From assembly GCF_026340975.1 (NCBI RefSeq), contig NZ_JAPEOS010000001.1, forward strand, positions 828,501 to 892,500: DNA of 64,000 nt. The letters are read 5' to 3'. The position numbers and the translations under genes were made by a program. This DNA is from Streptomyces sp. NBC_01214 (GTDB taxonomy: Bacteria > Actinomycetota > Actinomycetes > Streptomycetales > Streptomycetaceae). Shown here piece by piece: positions 1 through 8,598 of the stretch (position 1 is its first letter; each line of letters begins with the position of its first letter). Below the pieces are notes generated by a model, which saw nothing but the letters and a program-made list of their open reading frames with translations, searched no databases and was not told the origin of the DNA.

Positions 1-141
1 TGTCTGCTGGTCACCCAGCGGGCCCACCGCGGCGACCTCGGCCTCATCGCGACCGGACCCGACGCGGACCGCTGGCTGGACATCGCCCAGGCCTTCGCCG
101 GCCCGGCGGGGGCCGGCCGGGAGCCGGGGGCCGCGCGGTGA
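1..141 (+). CDS. C-terminal end of a TIGR03084-like protein (partial)
   Basis: Only the last 46 codons are in the window; the frame runs from base 1 to the TGA at 139-141. The visible tail contains [20 protein letters not shown] followed by [11 protein letters not shown], which resembles the C-terminus of the TIGR03084 (DinB/maleylpyruvate-isomerase-like metal-binding) proteins that commonly precede AtuA-like genes in actinobacteria. The stop overlaps the GTG of the next gene by 4 bp (GTGA), so it is translationally coupled to the catabolic operon. The identification rests on the tail alone and could be wrong. Confidence 0.55.
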   Translation, partial: CLLVTQRAHRGDLGLIATGPDADRWLDIAQAFAGPAGAGREPGAAR

Positions 142-1970
142 CCCGGCGCCCGCTCGTCATCGGCAACGCCTCGGGCTTCTACGGGGACCGTTTCGGCGCC
201 CTGCGCGAGATGCTGACCGGCGGCCCGTTGGACGTGCTGACCGGTGACTACCTGGCCGAGCTGACCATGTTGATCCTGGGTCGCGACCGCTTGAAGGACC
301 CGGACCTCGGCTACGCCAAGTCCTTCCTGCGTCAGTTGGAGGAGGGACTCGGGCTCGCGCACGAGCGCGGCGTGCGGATCGTCGCGAACGCCGGCGGCCT
401 CAACCCGGCCGGACTCGCCGACGCCGTACGGGCCTTGGCTGCGAAGGTGGGCGTCCCGGTGCGGGTGGCCCACGTCGAGGGCGACGACCTCACCGCACGG
501 GTGGACGGGGCCCTCACGGCCAACGCCTACCTCGGGGGCGCCGGGATCACGGCCTGCCTGCGGGCGGGCGCCGACGTGGTGGTGACCGGCCGGGTCACGG
601 ACGCGGCGCTGGTCAGCGGCCCGGCGGCCTGGTGGTTCGACTGGGCCCCGGACGACTACGACCGGCTGGCGGGGGCGGTGGCCGCGGGCCACGTCCTGGA
701 GTGCGGCACCCAGGCCACCGGCGGCAACTACTCCTTCTTCGCCCGGCACGACGTCCGCCGCCCCGGCTTCCCGCTGGCGGAGATCTCCGAGGACGGCTCG
801 GCGGTCATCACCAAACACCCCGGCACGGGCGGCGCCGTCACCGCCGGTACCGTCACCGCCCAACTCCTCTACGAGACCCAGGGCGTGCGCTACCTCGGCC
901 CGGACGTGACCACCCGCCTGGACACCGTCCGGCTGACCGACGAGGGCACCGACCGGGTACGGGTCACGGGAGCGCGCGGAGAGGCCCCGCCGCCCTCCCT
1001 GAAGGTGGGCGTCACCCGGATCGGCGGCTGGCGCAACGAGGTCGTCTTCGTCCTGACCGGCCTGGACATCGAGGCCAAGGCGGACCTCGTCCGCACCCAA
1101 CTGGACGAGGTGTTGGAAGGCGTGGTTGACGCCACCTGGACCTTGGCCCGCACCGACCACGAGGACGCCGACACGCAGGAGACGGCCTCCGCCCTACTGC
1201 GACTGGTCGTCCGCGACCCGTCCCCGGACCGGGTGGGCCGCGCCCTGACGTCGACGGCGATCGAACTGGCCCTCGGCAGCTACCCGGGCTTCCACGTCAC
1301 CGCCCCACCGGGCCCGGCCCAGCCCTACGGCGTCTTCACCTCGACCCTGATCCCGTCCGACGAGGTCCCGCACGTGGCGGTCCTCCCGGACGGCACCCAC
1401 GTCCCGATCCCCGCCCCGCCTGTCGTAGCCCCGCCGGCGGAGCCCGCCGCTGTTGCAGCCCTGCCGGCGGACCCCGCCGCTGTTCCAGCCCCGCCGGCGT
1501 TTGAGGCGCGGGAGTCCGGGGGCGGAGCCCCCGCCGGGTCCGGGGCGCAGCCCCGGGAGACCGTCCGCGCCCCCCTCGGGGCGCTGGCCGGGGCCCGCAG
1601 CGGAGACAAGGGCGGCGACGCCAACGTCGGCGTCTGGGCCGAATCCGCCCCCGCCTGGCACTGGCTTCGCGACACCCTCACCGTCGACCGGTTCCAGACC
1701 CTGCTCCCCGAGACCCGCGGCCTCGCCGTGCAGCGGCACGAACTACCCCACCTCCGCGCCCTGAACTTCACCGTCACCGGCATCCTCGGCGGCGGCGTCG
1801 CCTCCGGCCACCGCTTCGACCCCCAGGCCAAGGCCCTCGGCGAATGGCTCCGCGCCCGCCACCTCGACATCCCCGTCGACCTCCTGCCGCCCGCCCAGGG
1901 CCCGGTATCCGCCCCGCAGCCCGCTCAGGGCCCCGCACCCGTACCCGCCCCGGAGGGGACCACCGCATGA
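138..1970 (+). CDS. AtuA-like acyclic terpene utilization family protein (DUF1446) with C-terminal AtuA-like domain
   Basis: A 610-residue protein. It opens with [13 protein letters not shown] and has the family's N-terminal DUF1446 region (about residues 5-420) and a C-terminal AtuA-like region (about 475-585, beginning near [19 protein letters not shown]). In Pseudomonas, atuA belongs to the citronellol/geraniol catabolic cluster, but its biochemical role is unproven. Here it is coupled to the previous gene (GTGA) and to the carboxylase beta subunit (ATGA at 1967), so it belongs to the same operon. Oddity: the linker at about residues 430-474 is Pro/Ala-rich and is encoded by a dispersed intergenic-type repeat read in frame, followed by a Pro-rich C-terminal tail. 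The start is GTG 138. The family call is firm; the substrate is not. Confidence 0.85.
   Translation: MTRRPLVIGNASGFYGDRFGALREMLTGGPLDVLTGDYLAELTMLILGRDRLKDPDLGYAKSFLRQLEEGLGLAHERGVRIVANAGGLNPAGLADAVRALAAKVGVPVRVAHVEGDDLTARVDGALTANAYLGGAGITACLRAGADVVVTGRVTDAALVSGPAAWWFDWAPDDYDRLAGAVAAGHVLECGTQATGGNYSFFARHDVRRPGFPLAEISEDGSAVITKHPGTGGAVTAGTVTAQLLYETQGVRYLGPDVTTRLDTVRLTDEGTDRVRVTGARGEAPPPSLKVGVTRIGGWRNEVVFVLTGLDIEAKADLVRTQLDEVLEGVVDATWTLARTDHEDADTQETASALLRLVVRDPSPDRVGRALTSTAIELALGSYPGFHVTAPPGPAQPYGVFTSTLIPSDEVPHVAVLPDGTHVPIPAPPVVAPPAEPAAVAALPADPAAVPAPPAFEARESGGGAPAGSGAQPRETVRAPLGALAGARSGDKGGDANVGVWAESAPAWHWLRDTLTVDRFQTLLPETRGLAVQRHELPHLRALNFTVTGILGGGVASGHRFDPQAKALGEWLRARHLDIPVDLLPPAQGPVSAPQPAQGPAPVPAPEGTTA
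1427..1557 (+). repeat. Dispersed GC-rich repeat inside the AtuA-like coding sequence
   Basis: About 1488-1557 matches the element found between genes elsewhere in the window (6.7 kb, 26.7 kb, 52.75 kb), recognisable by CCCCGCCGGCGTTTGAGGCG followed by a GGGGGCGGAGCCCCC-type hairpin. Immediately upstream (1427-1487) are two imperfect 30-bp direct repeats beginning AGCCCCGCCGGCGGA / AGCCCTGCCGGCGGA. The whole block stays in frame and encodes a Pro/Ala/Gly linker between the two protein domains. Confidence 0.8.
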
Positions 1971-3565
1971 CCCGCCTCGGCACCACCGTCGACCCGCACG
2001 CCCCCGAGCACGCGGACGCCCGTACCGCCGCGCTGGAGCGCCTCGCCGCCCTCGACGCCGAGCACGCCAAGGCAATGCAGGGCGGCGGCGAGAAGTACAC
2101 GGCCCGCCACCGGGCCCGCGGCAAGCTCCTGGCGCGCGAGCGCGTCGAGCTGCTCCTCGACCCCGACACCCCGTTCCTGGAACTGTCCCCGCTCGCCGCC
2201 TGGGGCAGCGACTACCCCGTCGGCGCCTCCATGGTCACCGGCATCGGCACCGTCGAGGGCGTCGAGTGCCTGATCACCGCCAACGACCCCACCGTCCGCG
2301 GTGGCGCCTCCAACCCGTGGACGCTGAAGAAGGCGCTGCGCGCCCACGAGATCGCCCGGCAGAACCGCCTCCCCTGCATCAGCCTCGTGGAGTCCGGCGG
2401 CGCCGACCTGCCCTCCCAGAAGGAGATCTTCATCCCGGGCGGCGCGATCTTCCGCGACCTCACCCGGCTCTCGGCCGAGGGCATCCCGACCGTCGCCGTC
2501 GTCTTCGGCAACTCCACCGCCGGAGGCGCGTACGTCCCCGGCATGTCCGACCACACGATCATGATCAAGGACCGTTCCAAGGTGTTCCTCGGCGGTCCGC
2601 CCCTGGTCAAGATGGCCACCGGCGAGGAGAGCGACGACGAGTCCCTCGGCGGCGCCGACATGCACGCCCGCACCTCCGGACTCGCCGACTACTACGCCCT
2701 CGACGAGTACGACGCGATCCGCCGGGCCCGCCGCGTCGTGGCCCGCCTGAACCACCGCAAACCGCACGCGGACCCGCCCCGCGCCGAGGAACCCCTGCAC
2801 GACCCCGAGGAACTCCTCGGCATCGTCCCGCCCGACCTCAAGACCCCCTTCGACCCGCGCGAGGTCATCGCCCGGATCGTCGACGCCTCCGACTTCGACG
2901 AGTTCAAGCCCCTCTACGGCCCCAGCCTCGTCACCGGCTGGGCCACCCTGCACGGCTACCCGGTCGGCATCCTCGCCAACGCACAGGGCGTGCTGTTCAG
3001 CGCCGAGTCCCAGAAGGCCGCCCAGTTCATCCAGCTCGCCAACCAGCGCGACATCCCCCTCCTCTTCCTCCACAACACCACCGGCTACATGGTCGGCAAG
3101 GAGTACGAGCAGGGCGGCATCATCAAACACGGCTCGATGATGATCAACGCGGTCTCCAACTCGAAGGTCCCGCACCTGTCCGTACTCATCGGCGCGAGCT
3201 ACGGAGCCGGCCACTACGGCATGTGCGGCCGCGCCTACGAGCCCCGCTTCCTCTTCGCCTGGCCCAGCGCCAAGTCCGCCGTCATGGGCCCCCAGCAGCT
3301 GGCCGGAGTGCTCTCCATCGTGTCCCGCCAGTCGGCCGCCGCCAAGGGGCTCCCGTACGACGAGGAGGCCGACGCCGGGATGCGGGCCTTCGTCGAAGCG
3401 CAGATCGAGTCCGAGTCCCTCCCGATGTTCCTGTCCGGGCGGATCTACGACGACGGGGTCATCGACCCGCGCGACACCCGTACCGTCCTCGGCCTGTGCC
3501 TGTCGGCCGTCCACAACGCCCCCGTCGAGGGCGCCCGTGGCGGCTTCGGCATCTTCCGGATGTGA
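1967..3565 (+). CDS. Acyl-CoA carboxylase beta subunit (carboxyltransferase; methylcrotonyl-/geranyl-CoA carboxylase type)
   Basis: A 532-residue carboxyltransferase subunit that moves CO2 from carboxybiotin to an acyl-CoA. The sequence has the N-terminal half (VSLVESGGADLPSQ, FGNSTAGGAYVPGMSD) and C-terminal half (GASYGAGHYGMCGRAY) of the biotin-dependent carboxyltransferase fold, at the normal length for MCC-beta-type proteins. The start at ATG 1967 overlaps the AtuA-like stop (ATGA); a longer upstream reading of the frame is Pro/Arg-rich shadow and is not used. The alpha subunit follows after 8 bp. By similarity style it is MCC/GCC-like rather than AccD5/PccB-like. Whether the substrate is 3-methylcrotonyl-CoA or geranyl-CoA cannot be decided from sequence alone. 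Confidence 0.92.
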   Translation: MTRLGTTVDPHAPEHADARTAALERLAALDAEHAKAMQGGGEKYTARHRARGKLLARERVELLLDPDTPFLELSPLAAWGSDYPVGASMVTGIGTVEGVECLITANDPTVRGGASNPWTLKKALRAHEIARQNRLPCISLVESGGADLPSQKEIFIPGGAIFRDLTRLSAEGIPTVAVVFGNSTAGGAYVPGMSDHTIMIKDRSKVFLGGPPLVKMATGEESDDESLGGADMHARTSGLADYYALDEYDAIRRARRVVARLNHRKPHADPPRAEEPLHDPEELLGIVPPDLKTPFDPREVIARIVDASDFDEFKPLYGPSLVTGWATLHGYPVGILANAQGVLFSAESQKAAQFIQLANQRDIPLLFLHNTTGYMVGKEYEQGGIIKHGSMMINAVSNSKVPHLSVLIGASYGAGHYGMCGRAYEPRFLFAWPSAKSAVMGPQQLAGVLSIVSRQSAAAKGLPYDEEADAGMRAFVEAQIESESLPMFLSGRIYDDGVIDPRDTRTVLGLCLSAVHNAPVEGARGGFGIFRM

Positions 3566-3573
3566 GCCCGCAC

Positions 3574-5484
3574 ATGACGAACCTGACCTCCCTCCTCGTC
3601 GCCAACCGCGGCGAGATCGCCGTCCGGATCTTCCGCACCGCCCGCGCCCTGGGCCTGGCCACCGTCGCCGTCCACTCCGACCCGGACGCCGACGCCCTGC
3701 ACGTCCGCGACGCCGACGCGGCCGTACGGCTGCCCGGCGCGGCCCCCGCCGACACCTACCTGCGCGGCGACCTCATCATCAAGGCCGCCCTCGCCGCGGG
3801 CGCCGACGCCGTGCACCCCGGCTACGGCTTCCTCTCCGAGAACGCCGACTTCGCCCGCGAAGTCCTGGCCGCCGGACTGACCTGGATCGGCCCGTCCCCC
3901 GAAGCCATCGAGGCCATGGCCTCCAAGACCCGGGCCAAGGAACTGATGCGCACCGCCGGCGTGCCGCTCCTCGACCCCGTCGACCCGGCCGCCGCCACCC
4001 CCGCCGACCTACCCCTCCTCCTCAAGGCCGCGGCCGGCGGAGGCGGCCGCGGCATGCGCGTGGTCCGCGACCTCGACCAGCTCAAGGAGGCCCTCGACGC
4101 GGCCTCCGCCGAGGCCCGCTCCGCCTTCGGAGACGGCGAGGTCTTCGCCGAGCCCTACGTGGAACGCGGCCGCCACGTCGAGGTGCAGATCCTCGCCGAC
4201 ACCCACGGCACCGTCTGGGCGCTGGGCACCCGCGACTGCTCCCTCCAGCGGCGCCACCAGAAGGTCATCGAGGAAGCCCCCGCACCGGGACTGCCCGCAG
4301 GCCTGCGGGAGAGCCTGCACACCGCAGCCGTCGCCGCCGCCCGCGCGGTCTCGTACGAGGGCGCGGGCACCGTCGAGTTCCTCGTCACCGCCGACGGACG
4401 CCCGTACTTCCTGGAGATGAACACCCGCCTCCAGGTCGAACACCCCGTCACCGAAGCCGTCTTCGGCCTCGACCTCGTCGCCCTCCAGCTGCGCGTCGCC
4501 GAGGGCGAGGCCCTGCCCCCGGCGCCCCCGCAGCCCACCGGCCACGCCGTCGAAGCCCGCCTCTACGCCGAGGACCCCGCCCAGGACTGGCGCCCCCAGA
4601 CCGGCGTCCTGCACACCCTCGCCATCCCCGGCGAGATCCGCGTGGACACCGGCTTCACCGACGGGGACACCGTCGGCATCCACTACGACCCCATGCTCGC
4701 CAAGGTCGTCGCCCACGCCCCCACCCGCGCCGGGGCCGTCCGGGCCCTCGCCGCCGCCCTCGCCGGAGCCCGCATCCACGGGCTCACCACCAATCGCGAG
4801 CTCCTCGTGGGCTCCCTGCGGCACCCGGACTTCGCCGCCGGGCAGCTCGACACCGGCTTCTACGACCGCCACCTCGACACCCTCACCGGCAGCGCCCCCG
4901 ACGCCACCCCGGCCGCCCTCGCCGCCGCCCTCGCCGAAGCGGCCCCCGGCCCGGACGCCCCCCTCGCCGCCCGCCTCGGCGGCTGGCGCAACGTCCGCTC
5001 CCAGCCGCAGACCCGCCGCTACACCGTGGCCGGCACCGAGTACGAGGTCCAGTACCACCCGGTGAACCAGCCGGGCGTTCGAGTCCTGTCGGCCGAACGG
5101 CACCTCGTCACGCTCGAAGTCGACGGCATCCGACGGACGTTCCACGTGAAACGAAATTCGAACAACACCGAGGTCTACGTGGACTCCGCGCTCGGAGCCC
5201 ACACCCTCATCCCCGTTCCCCGGTTCCCGGACCCCCAGGACCGCACCGAACCGGGCTCGCTGCTCGCCCCCATGCCCGGCACCGTCGTGCGCATCGCCGA
5301 GGGCGCGGCCCCCGGCAGCCCCGTCACCGCCGGCCAGCCCCTGCTCTGGCTGGAGGCCATGAAGATGGAGCACCGCATCCTCGCTCCCGCCTCCGGCACG
5401 CTCACCGCGCTCCACGTCGCCACCGGCCAACAGGTCGAGTTCGGCGCCCTGCTCGCCGTAGTCCAGGAGGAACCGCAAGCATGA
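3574..5484 (+). CDS. Acyl-CoA carboxylase alpha subunit (biotin carboxylase + BCCP)
   Basis: A 636-residue fusion. The biotin carboxylase part starts with LLVANRGEIAVRIFRTAR, has the ATP-grasp glycine loop KAAAGGGGRGMRVV (about residues 149-162) and the EMNTRLQVEHPVTE motif. The biotin carboxyl carrier domain at the end carries EAMKMEH with the biotinyl lysine at about residue 597. It carboxylates its own biotin using ATP and bicarbonate and partners with the beta subunit just upstream. The start at ATG 3574 gives the canonical N-terminus. It overlaps the acyl-CoA dehydrogenase gene by 4 bp (ATGA at 5481). A short lower-GC stretch near 5150-5170 (AAACGAAATTCGAACAACACC) lies in the BC-BCCP linker. 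Confidence 0.94.
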   Translation: MTNLTSLLVANRGEIAVRIFRTARALGLATVAVHSDPDADALHVRDADAAVRLPGAAPADTYLRGDLIIKAALAAGADAVHPGYGFLSENADFAREVLAAGLTWIGPSPEAIEAMASKTRAKELMRTAGVPLLDPVDPAAATPADLPLLLKAAAGGGGRGMRVVRDLDQLKEALDAASAEARSAFGDGEVFAEPYVERGRHVEVQILADTHGTVWALGTRDCSLQRRHQKVIEEAPAPGLPAGLRESLHTAAVAAARAVSYEGAGTVEFLVTADGRPYFLEMNTRLQVEHPVTEAVFGLDLVALQLRVAEGEALPPAPPQPTGHAVEARLYAEDPAQDWRPQTGVLHTLAIPGEIRVDTGFTDGDTVGIHYDPMLAKVVAHAPTRAGAVRALAAALAGARIHGLTTNRELLVGSLRHPDFAAGQLDTGFYDRHLDTLTGSAPDATPAALAAALAEAAPGPDAPLAARLGGWRNVRSQPQTRRYTVAGTEYEVQYHPVNQPGVRVLSAERHLVTLEVDGIRRTFHVKRNSNNTEVYVDSALGAHTLIPVPRFPDPQDRTEPGSLLAPMPGTVVRIAEGAAPGSPVTAGQPLLWLEAMKMEHRILAPASGTLTALHVATGQQVEFGALLAVVQEEPQA

Positions 5485-6653
5485 GCACCGTCATCGAAAC
5501 CGAAGAGCACACCGCCCTGCGCGCCGCCGTCGCCGCCCTCGGGCAGCGCTACGGCCGCGACTACCTCGCCCGCGTCGCCCGCGAAGGCGGCCACCCCGAC
5601 GAGCTGTGGGCCGACGCCGCGAAGCTCGGCTACCTCGGGGTCAACCTCCCCGAGGAGTACGGCGGCGGGGGCGGCGGCATCGCCGAACTCTCCATCGTCC
5701 TGGAAGAACTCGGGGCCGCGGGCTGTCCCCTCCTCATGATGGTCGTCTCGCCCGCCATCTGCGGCACGGTCATCGCCCGCTTCGGCACGGACGCCCAGAA
5801 GGAGGCCTGGCTGCCGGGCCTCGCCGACGGCAGCCGCACCATGGCCTTCGGCATCACCGAACCCGACGCCGGATCCAACTCCCACCGGATCACCACCACG
5901 GCCCGCCGCGACGGCGACGACTGGATCCTCACCGGCCGCAAGGTCTTCATCTCCGGTGTCGACATCGCCGACGCCACCCTCATCGTCGGCCGCACCGAAA
6001 CCGCATCATCCAGCGGGGCCGCACCAACCCTCAAGCCCTGCCTGTTCATCGTCCCGCGCGACGCCCCCGGCTTCGGCCGCTCGGTCATAGACATGGAACT
6101 GGCCGCCGCGGAGAAGCAGTTCGAACTGACCCTGGACGAGGTCCGCCTGCCCGCATCCGCCCTGGTCGGCGACGAGGACGCGGGCCTGCTCCAGCTGTTC
6201 GCGGGCCTCAACCCCGAACGCATCATGACCGCCGCCTTCGCCATCGGCATGGGCCGCTACGCCCTCGCCAAGGCCGTCGACTACGCGAAGACCCGCCAGG
6301 TCTGGAAGGCGCCCATCGGCGCGCACCAGGCGGTGGCCCATCCGCTGGCCCAGGCGCACATCGAGCTGGAACTGGCCCGCCTGATGATGCAGAAGGCGGC
6401 CCGCCTGTACGACGCGGGCGACGACATGGGGGCGGGCGAGGCGGCGAACATGGCGAAGTACGCCGCCGGGGAGGCCTGTGTCCGTGCGGTGGACCAGGCG
6501 GTCCACACCCTCGGCGGGAACGGCCTCACCCGCGAATACGGCCTGGCCTCCCTCATCACCGCCTCCCGCGTGGCCCGCATCGCCCCGGTCAGCCGCGAGA
6601 TGATCCTGAACTTCATCTCCCACCAAACCCTGGGCCTGCCGAAGTCTTACTAA
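5481..6653 (+). CDS. Acyl-CoA dehydrogenase (isovaleryl-/citronellyl-CoA type context)
   Basis: A 390-residue FAD-dependent acyl-CoA dehydrogenase of full length. N-terminal helices lead to YLGVNLPEEYGGGGGG; the substrate/FAD region GITEPDAGSNSHRI precedes the beta domain, and the C-terminal helical domain ends with HTLGGNGLTREYGLASL. The start ATG 5481 overlaps the carboxylase stop. In this operon it would make the alpha,beta-unsaturated acyl-CoA that the carboxylase then acts on, as isovaleryl-CoA dehydrogenase does for MCC, or AtuD for geranyl-CoA carboxylase. It is the last gene before a repeat-filled gap. Confidence 0.92.
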   Translation: MSTVIETEEHTALRAAVAALGQRYGRDYLARVAREGGHPDELWADAAKLGYLGVNLPEEYGGGGGGIAELSIVLEELGAAGCPLLMMVVSPAICGTVIARFGTDAQKEAWLPGLADGSRTMAFGITEPDAGSNSHRITTTARRDGDDWILTGRKVFISGVDIADATLIVGRTETASSSGAAPTLKPCLFIVPRDAPGFGRSVIDMELAAAEKQFELTLDEVRLPASALVGDEDAGLLQLFAGLNPERIMTAAFAIGMGRYALAKAVDYAKTRQVWKAPIGAHQAVAHPLAQAHIELELARLMMQKAARLYDAGDDMGAGEAANMAKYAAGEACVRAVDQAVHTLGGNGLTREYGLASLITASRVARIAPVSREMILNFISHQTLGLPKSY

Positions 6654-7179
6654 CGCCGGCCCCCCACCGGGCTCCGCCCGTCCCCGCGCCTCAATCGCCG
6701 GCGGGGCTGAAAGTGCGGGCCCGCGCCTCAATCGCCGGCGGGGCTGAAAGTGCGGGCCTGCTCGGCGGTGTACGGCGTGCCCGTATCCCCACCGGGCTCC
6801 GCCCGGCCCCGTGCCTCAAGCGCTGGCGGGGCTTGAATGGGTGGGGTGGATGGGTTGTGCTGTCGGAGCCCTGGTGTGGGGTGGGGACACGTAGGAGGGT
6901 CCCCGCAGGACGAGCGCGCAACCCAGGCCGTACGGCAGGACCGCGGCCGTCTGGCGCGAGCCGAGGAGATCCTCGTGCGGGGCACCGCCCCACCCTTTGA
7001 AGCCCCGCCGGCGATTGAGGCGACTCCACCTCGGCACGAGGAACGTGCCACCGAGCCCCACCCCGCCGAGCCGCCCGCAGGGCACCCCGCAGGGCACCCC
7101 GCAGGGCAAGCGCCACGTACCCTCCCGGAGGGACTCGGCTCCCGAAGTACCCCCATCCGCACACCACTCCGGAGGAGAC
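6654..7179. repeat. 526-bp gap filled with dispersed and tandem repeats
   Basis: No gene seen. 6684-6720 and 6721-6757 are a perfect 37-bp tandem duplication of a CGCGCCTCAATCGCCGGCGG unit; degenerate relatives lie at about 6791-6840 and, inverted, at about 7000-7020 (CCCCGCCGGCGATTGAGG). 7076-7108 holds three copies of a 12-bp unit (CCCCGCAGGGCA). The inverted arms probably form hairpins that end transcription after the acyl-CoA dehydrogenase gene. The reading frame of the next gene stays open through part of this region, but its codons show no bias and there is no ribosome site upstream of them. Confidence 0.75.
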
Positions 7180-7917
7180 ATGGCCCCACGAGTGCACGCC
7201 GCCCAGGCGACCGGCATCGCCACCCTCACCCTGGACTCCCCGGGCAACCGCAACGCCCTTTCCGTCGACCTCGTCGCCGAGCTCCGCTCCGCGCTCGCCG
7301 CCACCGCCGCGGACACGGCCGTCCGGGCCGTCGTCCTCACCCACACCGGCAACACCTTCTGTGCCGGGGCCGACCTCAAGTCCCCCTGCGATCCGGCCGA
7401 CTTCCTGGCCCTGCTCCGCGAGACCGCCGAGCTGCCCAAGCCCGTCGTCGCCCGGGTCACCGGCCACGTCCGGGCCGGCGGCCTCGGGCTGCTCGGCGTC
7501 TGCGACATCGCCGCCGCCGGACCGCAGTCCTCGTACGCCTTCACCGAGACCCATCTCGGCCTCGCCCCCGCGGTGATCTCCATGCCGCTGCTGCCGCGCC
7601 TCGACCCGCGCGCCGCCGCCCGCTACTTCCTCACCGCCGAAGCCTTCGACGCCGCCGAGGCCGCCCGGATCGGTCTGCTCACCCTGCACGGCGAGGACGT
7701 GGACGCGGCCCTGGAGCCCGTACTCGCCGGCCTGCGCAAGGCCTCCCCGCAGGGGCTGGCCGCGACCAAGGCGCTGACCGCCGCCGCCGTACGGGAGGCG
7801 CTCACCCGCGACGGCTCGCGACTGACCGAGCTGTCCGCCGGACTGTTCGCCTCCGCCGAGGCCCGCGAAGGCATCACCGCCCGCTTCGAGCGCCGGGAAC
7901 CGTCATGGTCGCTGTGA
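7180..7917 (+). CDS. Enoyl-CoA hydratase/isomerase family protein
   Basis: A 245-residue crotonase-fold protein that would hydrate an enoyl-CoA. The family oxyanion-hole segment is FCAGADLKS, and RAGGLGLLGVCDIAAAG is the second hallmark segment. The start at ATG 7180 is chosen because GGAGGAG lies 4 bases upstream; the open frame to 6997 reads into repeats. The short size is normal for bacterial single-domain members. It overlaps the following TetR gene by 13 bp. It completes the dehydrogenase-carboxylase-hydratase set expected for leucine or isoprenoid acid breakdown. Specificity is inferred from context only. Confidence 0.88.
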   Translation: MAPRVHAAQATGIATLTLDSPGNRNALSVDLVAELRSALAATAADTAVRAVVLTHTGNTFCAGADLKSPCDPADFLALLRETAELPKPVVARVTGHVRAGGLGLLGVCDIAAAGPQSSYAFTETHLGLAPAVISMPLLPRLDPRAAARYFLTAEAFDAAEAARIGLLTLHGEDVDAALEPVLAGLRKASPQGLAATKALTAAAVREALTRDGSRLTELSAGLFASAEAREGITARFERREPSWSL

Positions 7918-8492
7918 CCGGCCCCAAGCAGGCGCGCAGCCGCGTCACCCGCCGCCACCTCCTGGAGGCGGCCGTGTCCTGCCTGGCGGAGCACGGCTGG
8001 GCCGGTTCGACCGTCTCGGTCGTCGCCGAACGGGCCGGTGTCTCGCGCGGCGCCGCCCAGCACCACTTCCCGACCCGCGAGGACCTGTTCACCGCGGCCG
8101 TCGAGTACGTCGCCGAGGAGCGTTCCACCGCCCTGCGCGACCTCTTCCACGCCGGCCCGGCCGCCCGTCCCGCCGTGGTGGAGGCGCTCGTCGACCTGTA
8201 CACCGGCGCCCTCTTCCGGGCCGCCCTCCAGTTGTGGGTGGCCGCCTCCAACGAGGAGCAGCTGCGCCCCCAGGTCACCGAACTGGAGGCCCGGGTCGGC
8301 CGTGAGACCCACCGCATCGCCGTCGAGCTGCTGGGTGCGGACGAGTCGGTGCCGGGCGTACGGGAGACCGTGCAGGGCCTGCTGGACATGGCGCGGGGCC
8401 TGGGCCTCGCCAACGTGCTCACCGACGACACGGCCCGCCGGGCCCGGGTGGTGGCCCAGTGGTCCCGGATCCTGGACGCGGCCCTGGGCTGA
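7905..8492 (+). CDS. TetR family transcriptional regulator
   Basis: A 195-residue protein with an N-terminal TetR helix-turn-helix at about residues 15-60 (VSVVAERAGVSRGAAQHHFP) and a C-terminal ligand-binding helical domain. Its start ATG 7905 lies inside the end of the hydratase gene, so the two are translated together. As the last gene of the catabolic operon it is a good candidate for its acyl-CoA-responsive repressor, analogous in position to AtuR/LiuR-type regulators. Whether it also binds the CTGACGNNNCGTCAG palindromes of the 37-62 kb region is unknown. Confidence 0.88.
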   Translation: MVAVTGPKQARSRVTRRHLLEAAVSCLAEHGWAGSTVSVVAERAGVSRGAAQHHFPTREDLFTAAVEYVAEERSTALRDLFHAGPAARPAVVEALVDLYTGALFRAALQLWVAASNEEQLRPQVTELEARVGRETHRIAVELLGADESVPGVRETVQGLLDMARGLGLANVLTDDTARRARVVAQWSRILDAALG

Positions 8493-8510
8493 GGCGGCGG
8501 GAACGAGAAC

Positions 8511-8542
8511 GGCGCCGCACCCCGCTCGCGGGATACGGCGCC
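8511..8542. terminator. Hairpin between convergent TetR and citrate synthase genes
   Basis: The outer stem GGCGCCG (8511-8517) pairs with CGGCGCC (8536-8542), with an inner CCCGC/GCGGG stem. It lies between two convergent genes and is followed by a short T-rich stretch, so it probably terminates from both sides. Confidence 0.55.
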
Positions 8543-8598
8543 CGATCTTTCAACGCGACTACGCGACTACGCGGCCCCGCGGCCCGGCGGCCCCGCGA

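Noticed and set aside
5080..5100. GTTCGAGTCCTGTCGG resembling a tRNA T-arm
   Set aside because: It lies within the carboxylase alpha gene and no acceptor stem, D-arm or anticodon arm can be built around it.
1925..5478. Very long minus-strand open frames opposite the carboxylase genes (about 490-530 codons)
   Set aside because: They are shadows of strong GC3 bias: Gly/Val/Arg/Asp-rich translations without domains, opposite clearly real genes.
6997..7179. N-terminal extension of the enoyl-CoA hydratase through the repeat region
   Set aside because: The extension is Pro/Arg-rich repeat DNA without codon bias; GGAGGAG before ATG 7180 fixes the start.
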